Origin: Cornus controversa
Taxonomy: Eukaryota; Streptophyta; Magnoliopsida; Cornales; Cornaceae
DNA: 64,000 nt
Direction of reading: 5' to 3'
NCBI GenBank assembly: GCA_026545225.1
Contig: CM048846.1
Span: forward strand, 89,917,270-89,981,269
The notes below the pieces were generated by a model that had not been told where the DNA came from, searched no databases, and saw only the letters and a program-made list of their open reading frames with translations. The translations under genes were made by a program, and so were the position numbers. Positions 55,601-64,000 of this stretch are shown in pieces. Each line of letters starts with the position of its first letter. Positions within the stretch are counted from its first letter, which is position 1.

Positions 55601-58600
55601 GCTCTTTGTGGAGTCCATTGGGTCTCACTGGGTTCCACGATAGGCATGCTTGAAGTTTGGAGAGGTTGTATAATGAATAGTCAAGTCTGAGATGCTTGGA
55701 GGGCAGCCCCTCTTTGCTTGTGGTGGGGTTTGTGGCACGAGAAGAATAGGAAGTCCTTTGATGGAGAGGAAGCTCCTATTTGGGTGTTAAACATTCCATC
55801 TTAAGTTCTCCATTTTTTTGGGTTAAAAGGGTTGTATTGTAAATCCTTGGAGGACTTTGTAGATTTTGTGGATAGCTTGAGAGTTTAGTGGGCCTGTCAA
55901 AGGTCTCTTGGCAGATGTTTGTTGCGCAGTCGTTCTTTAAGGCACGCTGCCCTTTTGGGCGCTTTAAATAAATTTTACTTATCAAAAAAAAAAAAGGATG
56001 GGATTACTGATGTTTACAAACAAGATAGGTGTCTATATACGAACTGTTATGCAAACTGGGCTTCTTTAACATTTTATGACCTTGCGGTAGGTTGGGTGGA
56101 GGAGTATAGGACCATCTTGATGCAGGAGCATCTACAAGGCTCTCCAAGACCAATCGGGCCAGCTAGCCAACTAGGCTTGGGTTCAATTATATTAGGGTCT
56201 TAGTTATTTGCTTATTTTCTGTGTCTTATTTGATTTTTATGTTATTTGGTAGATGATAGTTGTAGTCCGAGCCTTTTTTGAAAATAGTCATGTGATTGTC
56301 ATGTGAGTTTTTAAGTACTTTGGAGGGTTAGGATTTATTAGTTATAGAAGTAATCAAGGGCTAGGATGTTTAGGGCTGCTGTAACCCTAGTATAAATAGT
56401 CTTTTAAGAGACTTTGTAGGCAGTTTTTATTGCAGAAGATTAGGCTTACACTTATAGTTTCTCTGGGCCTCCTTGCCCTAGAACTCATCTATCTACGTTC
56501 CAACTTCAATTCTATTGCTTTATACCTCTAATCTTCTGCTTGTTTATTGCTGGAAATCCTTTTCCTTTGAGGTTTATCGCTACTGTTTCTACATCACATA
56601 TGTTGGTACTTCTGTTAGCAAAGGGCATATTTGTACTTTAAGCACTATATTATGACTATTCTGAAGTGTATTAACCATATCACAATATATATGGCATTTG
56701 TCTTTAAACCTAATCTACCATGCACCAAAACCATCCATCAATATATTTATAATAACAGCAGCAGCAAGTAACGCAACTACATTACCACATACATTTGAAA
56801 TGGCTATGGTCTCCAGGTAAGCTATAAAATAAGCAAGAGCTAGAATCCATGAAGCCTTGATAACCCACTGAATATTCTCCGGCAAGTCAGCAACAGAATG
56901 TTGTAGTCTACGAAGTGTTATGTTTGATGTAACATGGTAAAATAGGAAGCAAACATGTGTGAGAAGGAAAGTTGTGTGTGGTACCTACAAAGAATAACAA
57001 ATGTTCAGTGTGGTAAGGAAAAGAACAAATTCATAAGGCTAATTAACTGGCAACCTATCTGAAGGTTCCTGCTTTATAGCTTACGTTATTCATCTTCCAT
57101 GATGGGAAGGTATAAGAAGCTCCCAAGACTGTGAAGAAATAGTGAGTCCAAAAGTAGTTTCCAACATAGCTGAAAATTATTATCCAGAGACTGGCCTGCG
57201 CAATACAAATTTATAGTTACAACCAAGAAAAAACATAAAAATGTTAACACTTAAAAGCAGTACGAGCAGCCAAATTTCAATAACAGTGAAGAGCAGTCAA
57301 ATTTCAACAAAAGTGATTGGCCATATTAGCCAATCAAATAGCTAAAAGAACTTGGTTCAAGCAGTGTTATCCATGGATAATTAAGAAGTAAAACAACAAC
57401 CAACTAAATAACCAAACAATTTGTACAAATATTGGCCAATCATCATGGGCCCAAATGTATGATCAAAGTGGATCTCGTGTTTCAACACCATGGGATGTCA
57501 AAGAAAAGCCCAAATAGACTGATTAGACCACCAGAAGGATGAGAACCTCAAGGGCCCTTGCTTGTATTGGGGAATAAAAGTTCCATAAGCTAATTCTACC
57601 AAAACCATCGTAGCACATTGTTTAAGTGTTGGAATGACATCTCATTATTTTTTTGGTAAGTAGCTCCTCCCATAATCACTAGAGACATGTCCCTTTCTTA
57701 AAAAATGTATGTTATCATTTCATAACAACTCAAACAAAAATAAGTGGACTGCAGAAGATAAAACCGTAAGGTGATGAACCTCACTGACTCCCACTTTGAG
57801 AAATTTCAGTGTTTTGTAGAAGGCAAAAGCCTAACCAAGAACCAGGAGATATTATTTTTAAAACTCAAACTGTTCCAAATAGTTGTTAAAACCTCTCAAG
57901 AAAAGGCTTGGGCAATATTAAAAAGAGAACCCGAAGCCATTATCATGTTAAAATTTAGGAAAACTTCCATTCAACTTCTCGGGTTTCGGATTTATCATAA
58001 AATACAATTCAATAAACCCAGTTTAGGTCACATAATCAGGAATTCCTCTTTCTTTTTAAATAAGGATGTTTTATTTCGCTACTTTCTTTAACTATATGTA
58101 ATTTTTCACATATTTTAAGAATCACAGTTAACCATTGGCTAGACTACAAGAGCAGTTCCCAGGTAAATTGAAAAACCCTGTAATTGAGATTATAGGGTAC
58201 ACTTGGAGACAAAGATATAGAAGACAATTGACTAGACATTTTCATTATCAAGCAGGGGGGGGGGGGGGGGGGGGGGGGGGCAGGGGGGCGGGGGAGTGGG
58301 AGGGAAGTCACCAGAACAACTAACATTGAAAGGCCATGTCAAATAATATCAAAAGATGTGGTTGAGTCCACGTAAAATTATTATTCTCATAGAGTTGAGA
58401 AATGAACTTCACCAACACAGGGTCTGTTTCTTAATTGTTTTTACTTTAAAAATGAGAAGAGATTTTGTGAAGGTAACTGCTATCAGCAACAGGGTAAGAA
58501 AGTGCTGAAGTGAATATTCATTTGCAAACATCATTTAGAAACCACTATGTCTGCCCATACCATCAAATGATTTTACTTTTTTAAATCGTATTCACTATAA

Positions 58601-59596
58601 CATGCTTGCCAACATTAATATCTCATGAATAATGAAATATTATTCACATTTCCATGGTTGGATTAGCCCTACAAGCTTGCAGCCAAGCACTCAAGAATTT
58701 GCTCTACAAGAATACTTGCCTTTACCCAGTACCGATCCTTCCAACAGATGCTGCTATCAACCTGTGAAAATACACCAAAAATTTAAAAGCATGAGTACAT
58801 CAATGATTTAACAGGGTAGGCTACCAAAGTTATCTATATTCTTAGGCCGTCGAATTGCTAAACTACTAAATCGATATGTAATTTAAGCTACCAAGAAAGT
58901 TATACCCCCAGCAATAAATGAGTATACCAATTTTTGTTCCTTCTTTAACACACCTAAATTAGTGGTTGAAGGAGGAAAAACTCCTGAAATTCAGAAGTCC
59001 AACCAACTATAGAATGAATAATGACTTCTAAAATTTCATATGCTAGTTTAAAAGAGAAATAGTCACTCTTAAAAATTGTAGATTCCTCCATCACTAGGCA
59101 ATTGCACATTCCTAATGAAAAAGATTCAATAGTAGATAGTTAAGGCTTGTTTGGCATTCGGGAAAATAAATCTAGGAAATTAATTTAAAGAAAACACCAA
59201 CACTTGATACTAATCATTTATTTGATAACAAATCGACTTTAGACCACATTTTCATGCAAAAATGCTGAATACATTAATCTTTTCTATCTCATGCAATGCA
59301 ATTACATTAATAACATAGAATACGAATTGATAATCCGCAATGGATGCAGCCTAATCCAACAGCATGAACTCACTTCTTATTATGATTCTGTGATGAAGCC
59401 TCAAGGGGAAAAAGGTTAGATAATCCAACAATTCACCTTTCCAACAACTAGCATTGGTATCAAGAAAGAAGGAATCGCTGAAACCAGTCCCAAAAGCAGG
59501 TACTCCAATTCTGTAAAGCTCTGATAATCAAGAACGATCCATTAAAATGACATTTTAAATAACATCCAAAAAATACGTGAGCATGCAGCATGTATG

Positions 59597-59634
<38 letters not shown>

Positions 59635-60522
59635 TGTTTCCCAATAAATATATGTATGTACATTTGTGGTCCAATAAAATAGTATATAAAGAACATTACT
59701 AAAACCCATGCATGTAAAAGATTCTCAATCAAAAAAGGAATGCTTTTTTAGCTATGGTTGCAATCAATGACAGTAAAATTCAAGAGTTGACTGAATCAAG
59801 GAACCCTCATCAGTAACTACATTACCATAACCACAAGCTCTTATTCACTCCTATTTCTATATTATTAATTCAGGAGCTTCAAAAGTGCACAACAGATAGA
59901 GTTCAGAACACTGAATAGACGGGAAAGAAAAATGGGTACTATTATTATCCTATCAAAATCCAGCAAAATTTAGAACCAAAAAAATTTAAAAAATCATCAA
60001 TTCCCTTGAAGCCAGTCCAAGAATTCTAGGGTAATTCTTTCAAAGCATTTACCAATCACTATATTACCACTAAAGTTTAATCTGCATTAGCTATACAAAA
60101 ATCAACTTTACCAGTATACGAGCAAATTCAGAGAAATTCACTTACCTGCATTACATCAATAATTCAATTTGTACTAATAGAGCTCAAAATAAATCACTTA
60201 AGTTCCGTAAATCATACACACATGCAGATTGTATGTAACAAACCTCGTAGAGCTTGTAAGGAACGACTATTCCAAGGCAGAGAGTGAGCCAAAATGGAGT
60301 GTAGAGAAGGAAAAACAATTCGCCCCATCTCTTGCTTGGATTGGGAGCAAGCCACAGACTCGAACTAAAAGAAGCTACTTCGCTACCTGTGCATTTATAC
60401 ACATACATATATATATATATACATAAATGCAATTTTATCAAGAAAATTCTTAAATTTCGGAGTGTCAGAGTACAAAACCCTAAGAAAACCCTAATTTGGA
60501 GGAAAACGAACTTACCTCCCAT
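51410..60522 (-). CDS. CPI1: Cycloeucalenol cycloisomerase (cyclopropylsterol isomerase)
   Basis: This ER membrane enzyme of phytosterol synthesis opens the 9,19-cyclopropane ring of cycloeucalenol to give obtusifoliol, ahead of CYP51. Eight minus-strand coding exons (60522-60516, 60386-60244, 59520-59437, 58761-58720, 57195-57085, 56984-56793, 53870-53773, 51602-51410) sum to 870 nt, or 289 residues, in phase; I recall Arabidopsis CPI1 at about 280. Family-diagnostic blocks are FLLYTPFWLTLCLGIVVPYK, FTELEYLLLGLVSAIPSFLI, KDRYWVKASLWIIIFSYVGN, FWTHYFFTVLGASYTFPSW, VPHTTFLLTHVCFLFYHVTS, FPYYEFVDRASMYKVGSLFY and DALGAAMLVTIILDLWRIFL, with about six hydrophobic membrane segments. Oddities are a first coding exon that holds only ATGGGAG, and an intron after exon 4 with a GC donor (AAG|GCAAGT) that is required to keep WVKAS. 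Introns 6 and 7 are 2.9 and 2.2 kb and carry LINE, LTR-like and SINE insertions. Confidence 0.96.
52623..52660. repeat. (TA)n microsatellite
   Basis: A run of about 19 ta dinucleotides in CPI1 intron 7. Confidence 0.95.
53315..53450 (-). mobile_element. tRNA-derived SINE with 16-bp target duplication
   Basis: On the minus strand it has an A-box-like ccaattggtccagcggca, a B-box-like ggtccaggtttaagcc, and ends cttacctgatcaaaaaataa. The flanks atctctccctgatttt (53299-53314 and 53451-53466) are exact direct repeats. It is in CPI1 intron 7, in gene orientation. Its 3' motif resembles that of the SINE at 46061-46183. Confidence 0.88.
54137..54490. repeat. Two adjacent tandem duplications (units about 90 and 96 bp)
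   Basis: The first unit begins tcaagtaataattcttatat at 54137 and again at 54227. The second begins taaccagctaaaattatatc at about 54303 and again at 54399. Copies within each pair are nearly identical. Both lie in CPI1 intron 6. Confidence 0.9.
55340..55996 (+). mobile_element. 5'-truncated LINE 3' end with poly(A) tail
   Basis: The plus strand encodes the C-terminal end of a plant L1-type ORF2: LKLAFFVWTVVLGRIL, then NLRKRCHIMVNWCCMCKRDE, DQLLLNCLVARDVWAMCFAL and APLCLWWGLWHEKNRKSFDG (zf-RVT Cys/His motif CCMC...H-like region). It continues to an untranslated end ttttacttatc followed by 13 A. Truncation at the 5' side and a 3' poly(A) are typical of LINE insertion. It sits in CPI1 intron 6, antisense to the gene, with stops in frame. 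Confidence 0.85.
56000..56600 (+). mobile_element. LTR-like relic
   Basis: After the LINE tail, a segment begins like the 3' end of an LTR-element internal region (near 56010-56190). It continues into an LTR-like stretch with a TATA motif (tataaatag near 56391) and a U5-like CT-rich end finishing about 56596. No partner LTR was found, so it is at most a partial fossil, and the family (copia or gypsy) is unresolved. Confidence 0.4.
58255..58280 (+). repeat. Uninterrupted run of 26 G
   Basis: Twenty-six consecutive G, followed by ca and then further G4-G6 runs to about 58310, in CPI1 intron 4. The pre-mRNA of CPI1 is C-rich here; the plus strand could form G-quadruplexes. The exact length may be affected by sequencing error. 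Confidence 0.85.
59599..59631. repeat. (GA)n microsatellite
   Basis: A run of about 16 ga dinucleotides in CPI1 intron 2. Confidence 0.95.
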
Positions 60523-60624
60523 TTCGTTAATTGGGATCTGACGCTTTTCTCTCCGGTGGACCTCACAACAGAACTGTGATCACTGATCACCTAAAGTGTG
60601 TTGACTTTGTGAACTTTTTTTAAT

Positions 60625-61192
60625 GGGTTAAATTCATAAAAACCCCCTCTAATATCAAAATTTTTTATAAAATCCCCTGAATTTTTAAAAACTCCTATCT
60701 ACTATCAATTTCTCTCATATAAGGACAAAATTAAACGGCTCCGTCAATTTGATAACGAAATTACCAAAATATCCTTCCTTTATTTAATACAATAACTTCA
60801 TAAAAAAAGGTTATTTGTAAATGATAGATGTATCCTTTACGAAGGGGCAATTTGAGAAAATTAAAAAGTAGAAGGGGGTTTCTTGATTGGGTTAAAATCA
60901 TAAAACTCCCCTCTACTATAAAAAATTCTCATAAAACCCCCCTCTACTATAAAAAATTTTCATAAAACCCCCCTTACTATAAGGGTATTTTAGTCCTTTT
61001 AATTTCAACAAATGCATCAAGGGTAATTTAGTCATTTACACACCATTTAACAGATCACGTGAGATGCACGTGATCCTTCTCTGTTAATTTCAACGGAAAA
61101 CTAACGGGAGGGGGCAAATTGATTGATTTTTTAGTATAGGGGGGTTTTATGAGAATTTTTTGTAAAAGAAGGGGGTTTTATAAATTTAACCC
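60625..61192. mobile_element. Composite Mutator-type MITE upstream of CPI1
   Basis: The left end gggttaaattcataaaaacc and the right end (reversed gggttaaatttataaaaccc) are inverted repeats. The nine bases ttttttaat flank both sides exactly (60616-60624 and 61193-61201). Inside, from about 60889, another left-end-like sequence gggttaaaatcataaaactc starts, and blocks such as ctactataaaaaattctcat recur. The element therefore looks like one unit nested in or fused to a relative. It has no coding potential. It begins only about 100 bp upstream of the CPI1 start codon, so it may overlap the promoter. Confidence 0.82.
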
Positions 61193-61201
61193 TTTTTTAA
61201 T

Positions 61202-61628
61202 TGAATGACACAATACCCTCTGAATTCTGAAATACATGGACCGACCAATTTAACCTTAACACATGTGATAAAAATGCAATAAATTGATGGTACTAGGCCT
61301 CTCAATGCATCGAATTTCAATCGAAATTTGCGAATATGAATTTAATATTTAATTCGATTAATAATCTTCTTCAACCAAATATAATATATAATAAGAACAA
61401 ATTAATCAAAAATATTGTTTACGTATTATTTTATCATGTATAGTATTAGAACTCTTAATTATATCCATTTTTCTTCATTTTTTAAAATTATTTTCTTCCT
61501 TCTATTAATTTTTTTCACTCTTTATTTTTGTTTTCTTTAATTAAGAATCAAGTATCTAATTTATTCTCTATTTTTGTTCATTTTTGTGTCTCTTTCTCTC
61601 TCTCACTTTTTAAAAATTTATTTTATTA

Positions 61629-61668
<40 letters not shown>

Positions 61669-61889
61669 TTTAATAGATCAGGTTATCAGATCAGATATTC
61701 GATTAATTACAAAATTGGATATGAATTCAATACGAGATAATTCGTCAAGTTATCTGGGATCATATATATTCGTTATCAGATTCAAATCGAGTTAAGTCAT
61801 ATTTGATCCGAATCTAATTTATTGACCGGTCTACATAGTATTGGTTGTAAATTTAGGGCATAAGATTTCGACGATGGTCATCATTATCC
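61202..61889. other. Intergenic AT-rich DNA
   Basis: No gene was recognised. A (ta)n tract lies at about 61636-61667. Short plus-strand frames here are low-complexity. Confidence 0.5.
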
Positions 61890-62800
61890 TTGCCTTAATC
61901 TTATATGAATAAGGCCAGCCATATGAATTATTTCTCTTCAAGCTCATCCCATGTTATTTTTGGTCGTCTTCTTCGTCTTTTATTTTCTATTACAACAAGT
62001 ATTTTTCATTTTATCAGCATGTCATTGGGTCTCCAATGTATATGTCCAAACTATCTGAGACTCCTTTCTCGAATTTTCTCACCAATAGGTGTTGCACCTA
62101 ATTTTTCTCCCACACTTTCATTAGTGACCATATCGCTTTTAGTCACTACACTCATTCATCTTAACATTTTCATTTTCGCTAAATGAAAGCATTGTTGTCA
62201 TTTTTTTCAGAGGCCAACACTCTGTTTCATACAACATAGTTGGTCTAATAACGGTATTTAAAACTTTTCTTTTAGCCTATGTATCACGTAAAATCTCACT
62301 AGCTTACCTCCATTTTGTCCAACTCGTCCCAATTATATTAGTTACATCACTATCTATCTCTCCACCCTTTTGTATTATCAATCTTAGATACTAAAAGTGG
62401 TTGTTTTGAGTAATCCTTTAGTTTTGAAGAGCTATCATTATATTAAATCTTTATTAAATTTGCACTCCAGATTTTAGTTCAACTAATTCTCAATCCTTTT
62501 TATTTTAAAATATTTATTCATCTTTCTAGTTTTATTGCGAAGTTATCTTTAGCGATATCCAAAAACACGATATCATTGGCAAATATCATGCACCATATAA
62601 TCTCATTTTCGAATTCTTTTGATATTTCATCTAAGATTATTGCAAATAGATAAAGGCATAGCACTGATTCTTAGTGTAATCCTACATTTATGAAAAACTT
62701 ACTAGTGTCACCACACATAGATCTTGTTGCTTACTCCTATATTCTTCAACTAATTAGTGAGTATATAGATTCTATTATTGATCTCTTCCCGACACGAATC
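61890..62800 (-). mobile_element. RTE-type LINE reverse-transcriptase remnant
   Basis: The minus strand, read across frames, recovers IIQKGGEIDSDVTNIIGTSW (about 62385-62325), TKWR, VLNTVIRPTMLYETECWPLKK (about 62265-62200) and ENENVKMNECS. This series (YLGSIIQKDGEID, GWMKWR, AIRPAMLYGTECW, EMRMLRWM) is characteristic of plant RTE-clade ORF2. Upstream the order fits too (MVHDIC near 62590 in place of the catalytic block). Many stops and frameshifts show it is long dead. Confidence 0.75.
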
Positions 62801-62835
62801 CGAATTGATTATAAATACCATGATTCTTTTCTATC

Positions 62836-62901
62836 TGTCTCGGGTTTGAATCAAACCCACCTGAGGTATGTCTCGGGTTTGAATCAAACCCACCTGAGGT
62901 A
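62836..62901. repeat. Perfect 2 x 33-bp tandem repeat containing a palindrome
   Basis: Two identical 33-bp units (62836-62868 and 62869-62901) each hold the inverted repeat gggtttgaatcaaaccc. The identity of the units implies a very recent duplication or selection on the motif. No gene is attached to it. Confidence 0.9.
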
Positions 62902-64000
62902 TGAAGCGGTTGAAAGAAATTTAACTAGTCGTAAAATAAATGGGCTCATCCGAAAGACCAAAGCTGAGTTATCGGGTAGAATTTTAGATTATATTGTTGT
63001 ATGTTTCTTTACTTTTAGTTAGTTATTTATTTATTTATTTTTGTTCTTGCACTCATTTTAAATATTTACATGTTTCATGGGCAACAAGAAGGCTTGGTAC
63101 ACTGTTCTTATGTGAATGTACCCACATTTGACTAAGAGTTTGTGATTGTCTCTTGGAGTATCTGTGTGGTTGGTTGATATTTGGAGTTAGTATTGTAGAG
63201 TCTCTCTGGTTTGTTCGTATTTGCATATGGAGAGGCTACAAAGAATCTAGGATGGTGTGCTTGTACATGCCTTTCCGTATCACGCCTGAATTTTTTTACT
63301 TTATTTTTCATTATATGTTTTTTTGTTATTTATTTTAATGATGTCTATTATTTATTCATTTTACACATTTGTATTATTAGTAAACTTTTAATATTCGGTG
63401 TAATTTTCAATTTCATCTTAACAAGTAAAATTAGTTTTATTTATTTAAAGTTGTGTAAAAGAGTGAAATTATAAAATCATGTAAAATATCTCCAATACTA
63501 AATTCGGTTAAATGTTAAAAATTTGAGGTATTTGATGTAATGCAATTTTGTTTATTCGTCCTTCCAACTATAGATTATATATATGTTTTTTAAATAAATT
63601 ACATGCTTATATCACTGATTTGTATCTCCACACATGTTCAATCTCGTGACAGGACATTCTAAGCTTTATCATTACATTTATGTATTTCTAATAAATATAA
63701 TAGCTTACACCGAACAATATAAAGTTAATCATTGGTAATCATTGGTGAACACTACAAAGTGCCAACTTGGGTTTGGATTGTGATTCAATTTGAGTCCTTT
63801 TAATAATATGATTTTTAACACATTTTAGTGCCATACATTTTGTTACGTTCAAATTGTTAATTTCATTTCACCCATGATTTCCAAATCCTTGCTACTTGTT
63901 AAAGAATAGTAGTATGTATTTATAGTTTACCATTCTTACTAATTATAACAAAATTTTCTTATTGTTTTTCTTTTTTAGAGAAGAATCTTTGTGTTGTGGG
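62902..64000. other. AT-rich DNA at the window end, nothing recognised
   Basis: T-rich sequence with several short open frames of low-complexity hydrophobic content. No splice-consistent coding exon, RNA gene or repeat could be supported. Confidence 0.5.

Noticed and set aside
57771-58091. 106-codon plus-strand frame in CPI1 intron 4
   Set aside because: Low-complexity Lys/Phe/Ile-rich content typical of AT-rich intron DNA, with no recognisable family.
59150-59240. hAT MITE beginning near ggcttgtttggcattcgg
   Set aside because: The end-like motif has no matching inverted partner within about 1 kb and no duplication.
60184-60522. 112-codon frame starting MGGKFVFLQ
   Set aside because: It reads through the first CPI1 intron; the spliced form MGG-SEVASF gives the conserved protein.

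Overview
This is nuclear DNA of a flowering plant, most likely a eudicot. It is AT-rich, and its sparse genes are interrupted by many GT-AG introns. The encoded proteins match plant families closely: plant eEF1B-beta, a plastid RNase J carrying the plant-specific trihelix domain, and the plant-only sterol enzyme cycloeucalenol cycloisomerase. The repeat fauna is also plant-like: Cassandra-type TRIM, copia LTR relics, L1- and RTE-type LINEs, tRNA-derived SINEs, hAT and Mutator-type MITEs. I cannot name the species. The five genes appear to be unrelated neighbours; nothing suggests a cluster or shared pathway.

Layout. (1) About 1.4-4.8 kb, minus: eEF1B-beta, a translation elongation guanine-exchange factor, with a 5'-UTR intron and a TATA box. 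(2) 7.2-9.6 kb, minus: a 9-exon Ulp1/C48-type cysteine protease of 349 residues with an intact His-Asp-Cys triad. (3) 10.4-12.4 kb: a palindromic array of seven small LTRs flanked by a 5-bp direct repeat; one LTR carries a 5S-rRNA-derived block. (4) 13.1-14.6 kb: a Mutator-like non-autonomous element with about 90-bp terminal inverted repeats and an exact 9-bp target duplication. (5) 16.3-25.2 kb, plus: COG2, a Golgi tethering subunit, 12 exons and 762 residues. (6) 27.0-47.6 kb, minus: plastid RNase J, 17 exons and 911 residues, convergent with COG2. Its introns hold two SINEs, LINE remnants, an hAT-type MITE and a small copia-type LTR relic. (7) 47.7-51.4 kb: intergenic, with a LINE remnant. 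(8) 51.4-60.5 kb, minus: CPI1, 8 coding exons and 289 residues, with a 7-bp first coding exon and one GC-AG intron; its introns also carry repeats. (9) 60.6-64 kb: a composite MITE just upstream of CPI1, then an RTE-type LINE remnant and unannotated AT-rich sequence.

Exon boundaries were placed by eye, requiring splice-site dinucleotides, continuous phase and agreement with family sequences recalled from memory; no alignment or search was run. The COG2, RNase J and CPI1 models close in frame at lengths I recall for the Arabidopsis orthologues (about 756, 911 and 280 residues). The most unusual item is the TSD-bounded head-to-head TRIM array.
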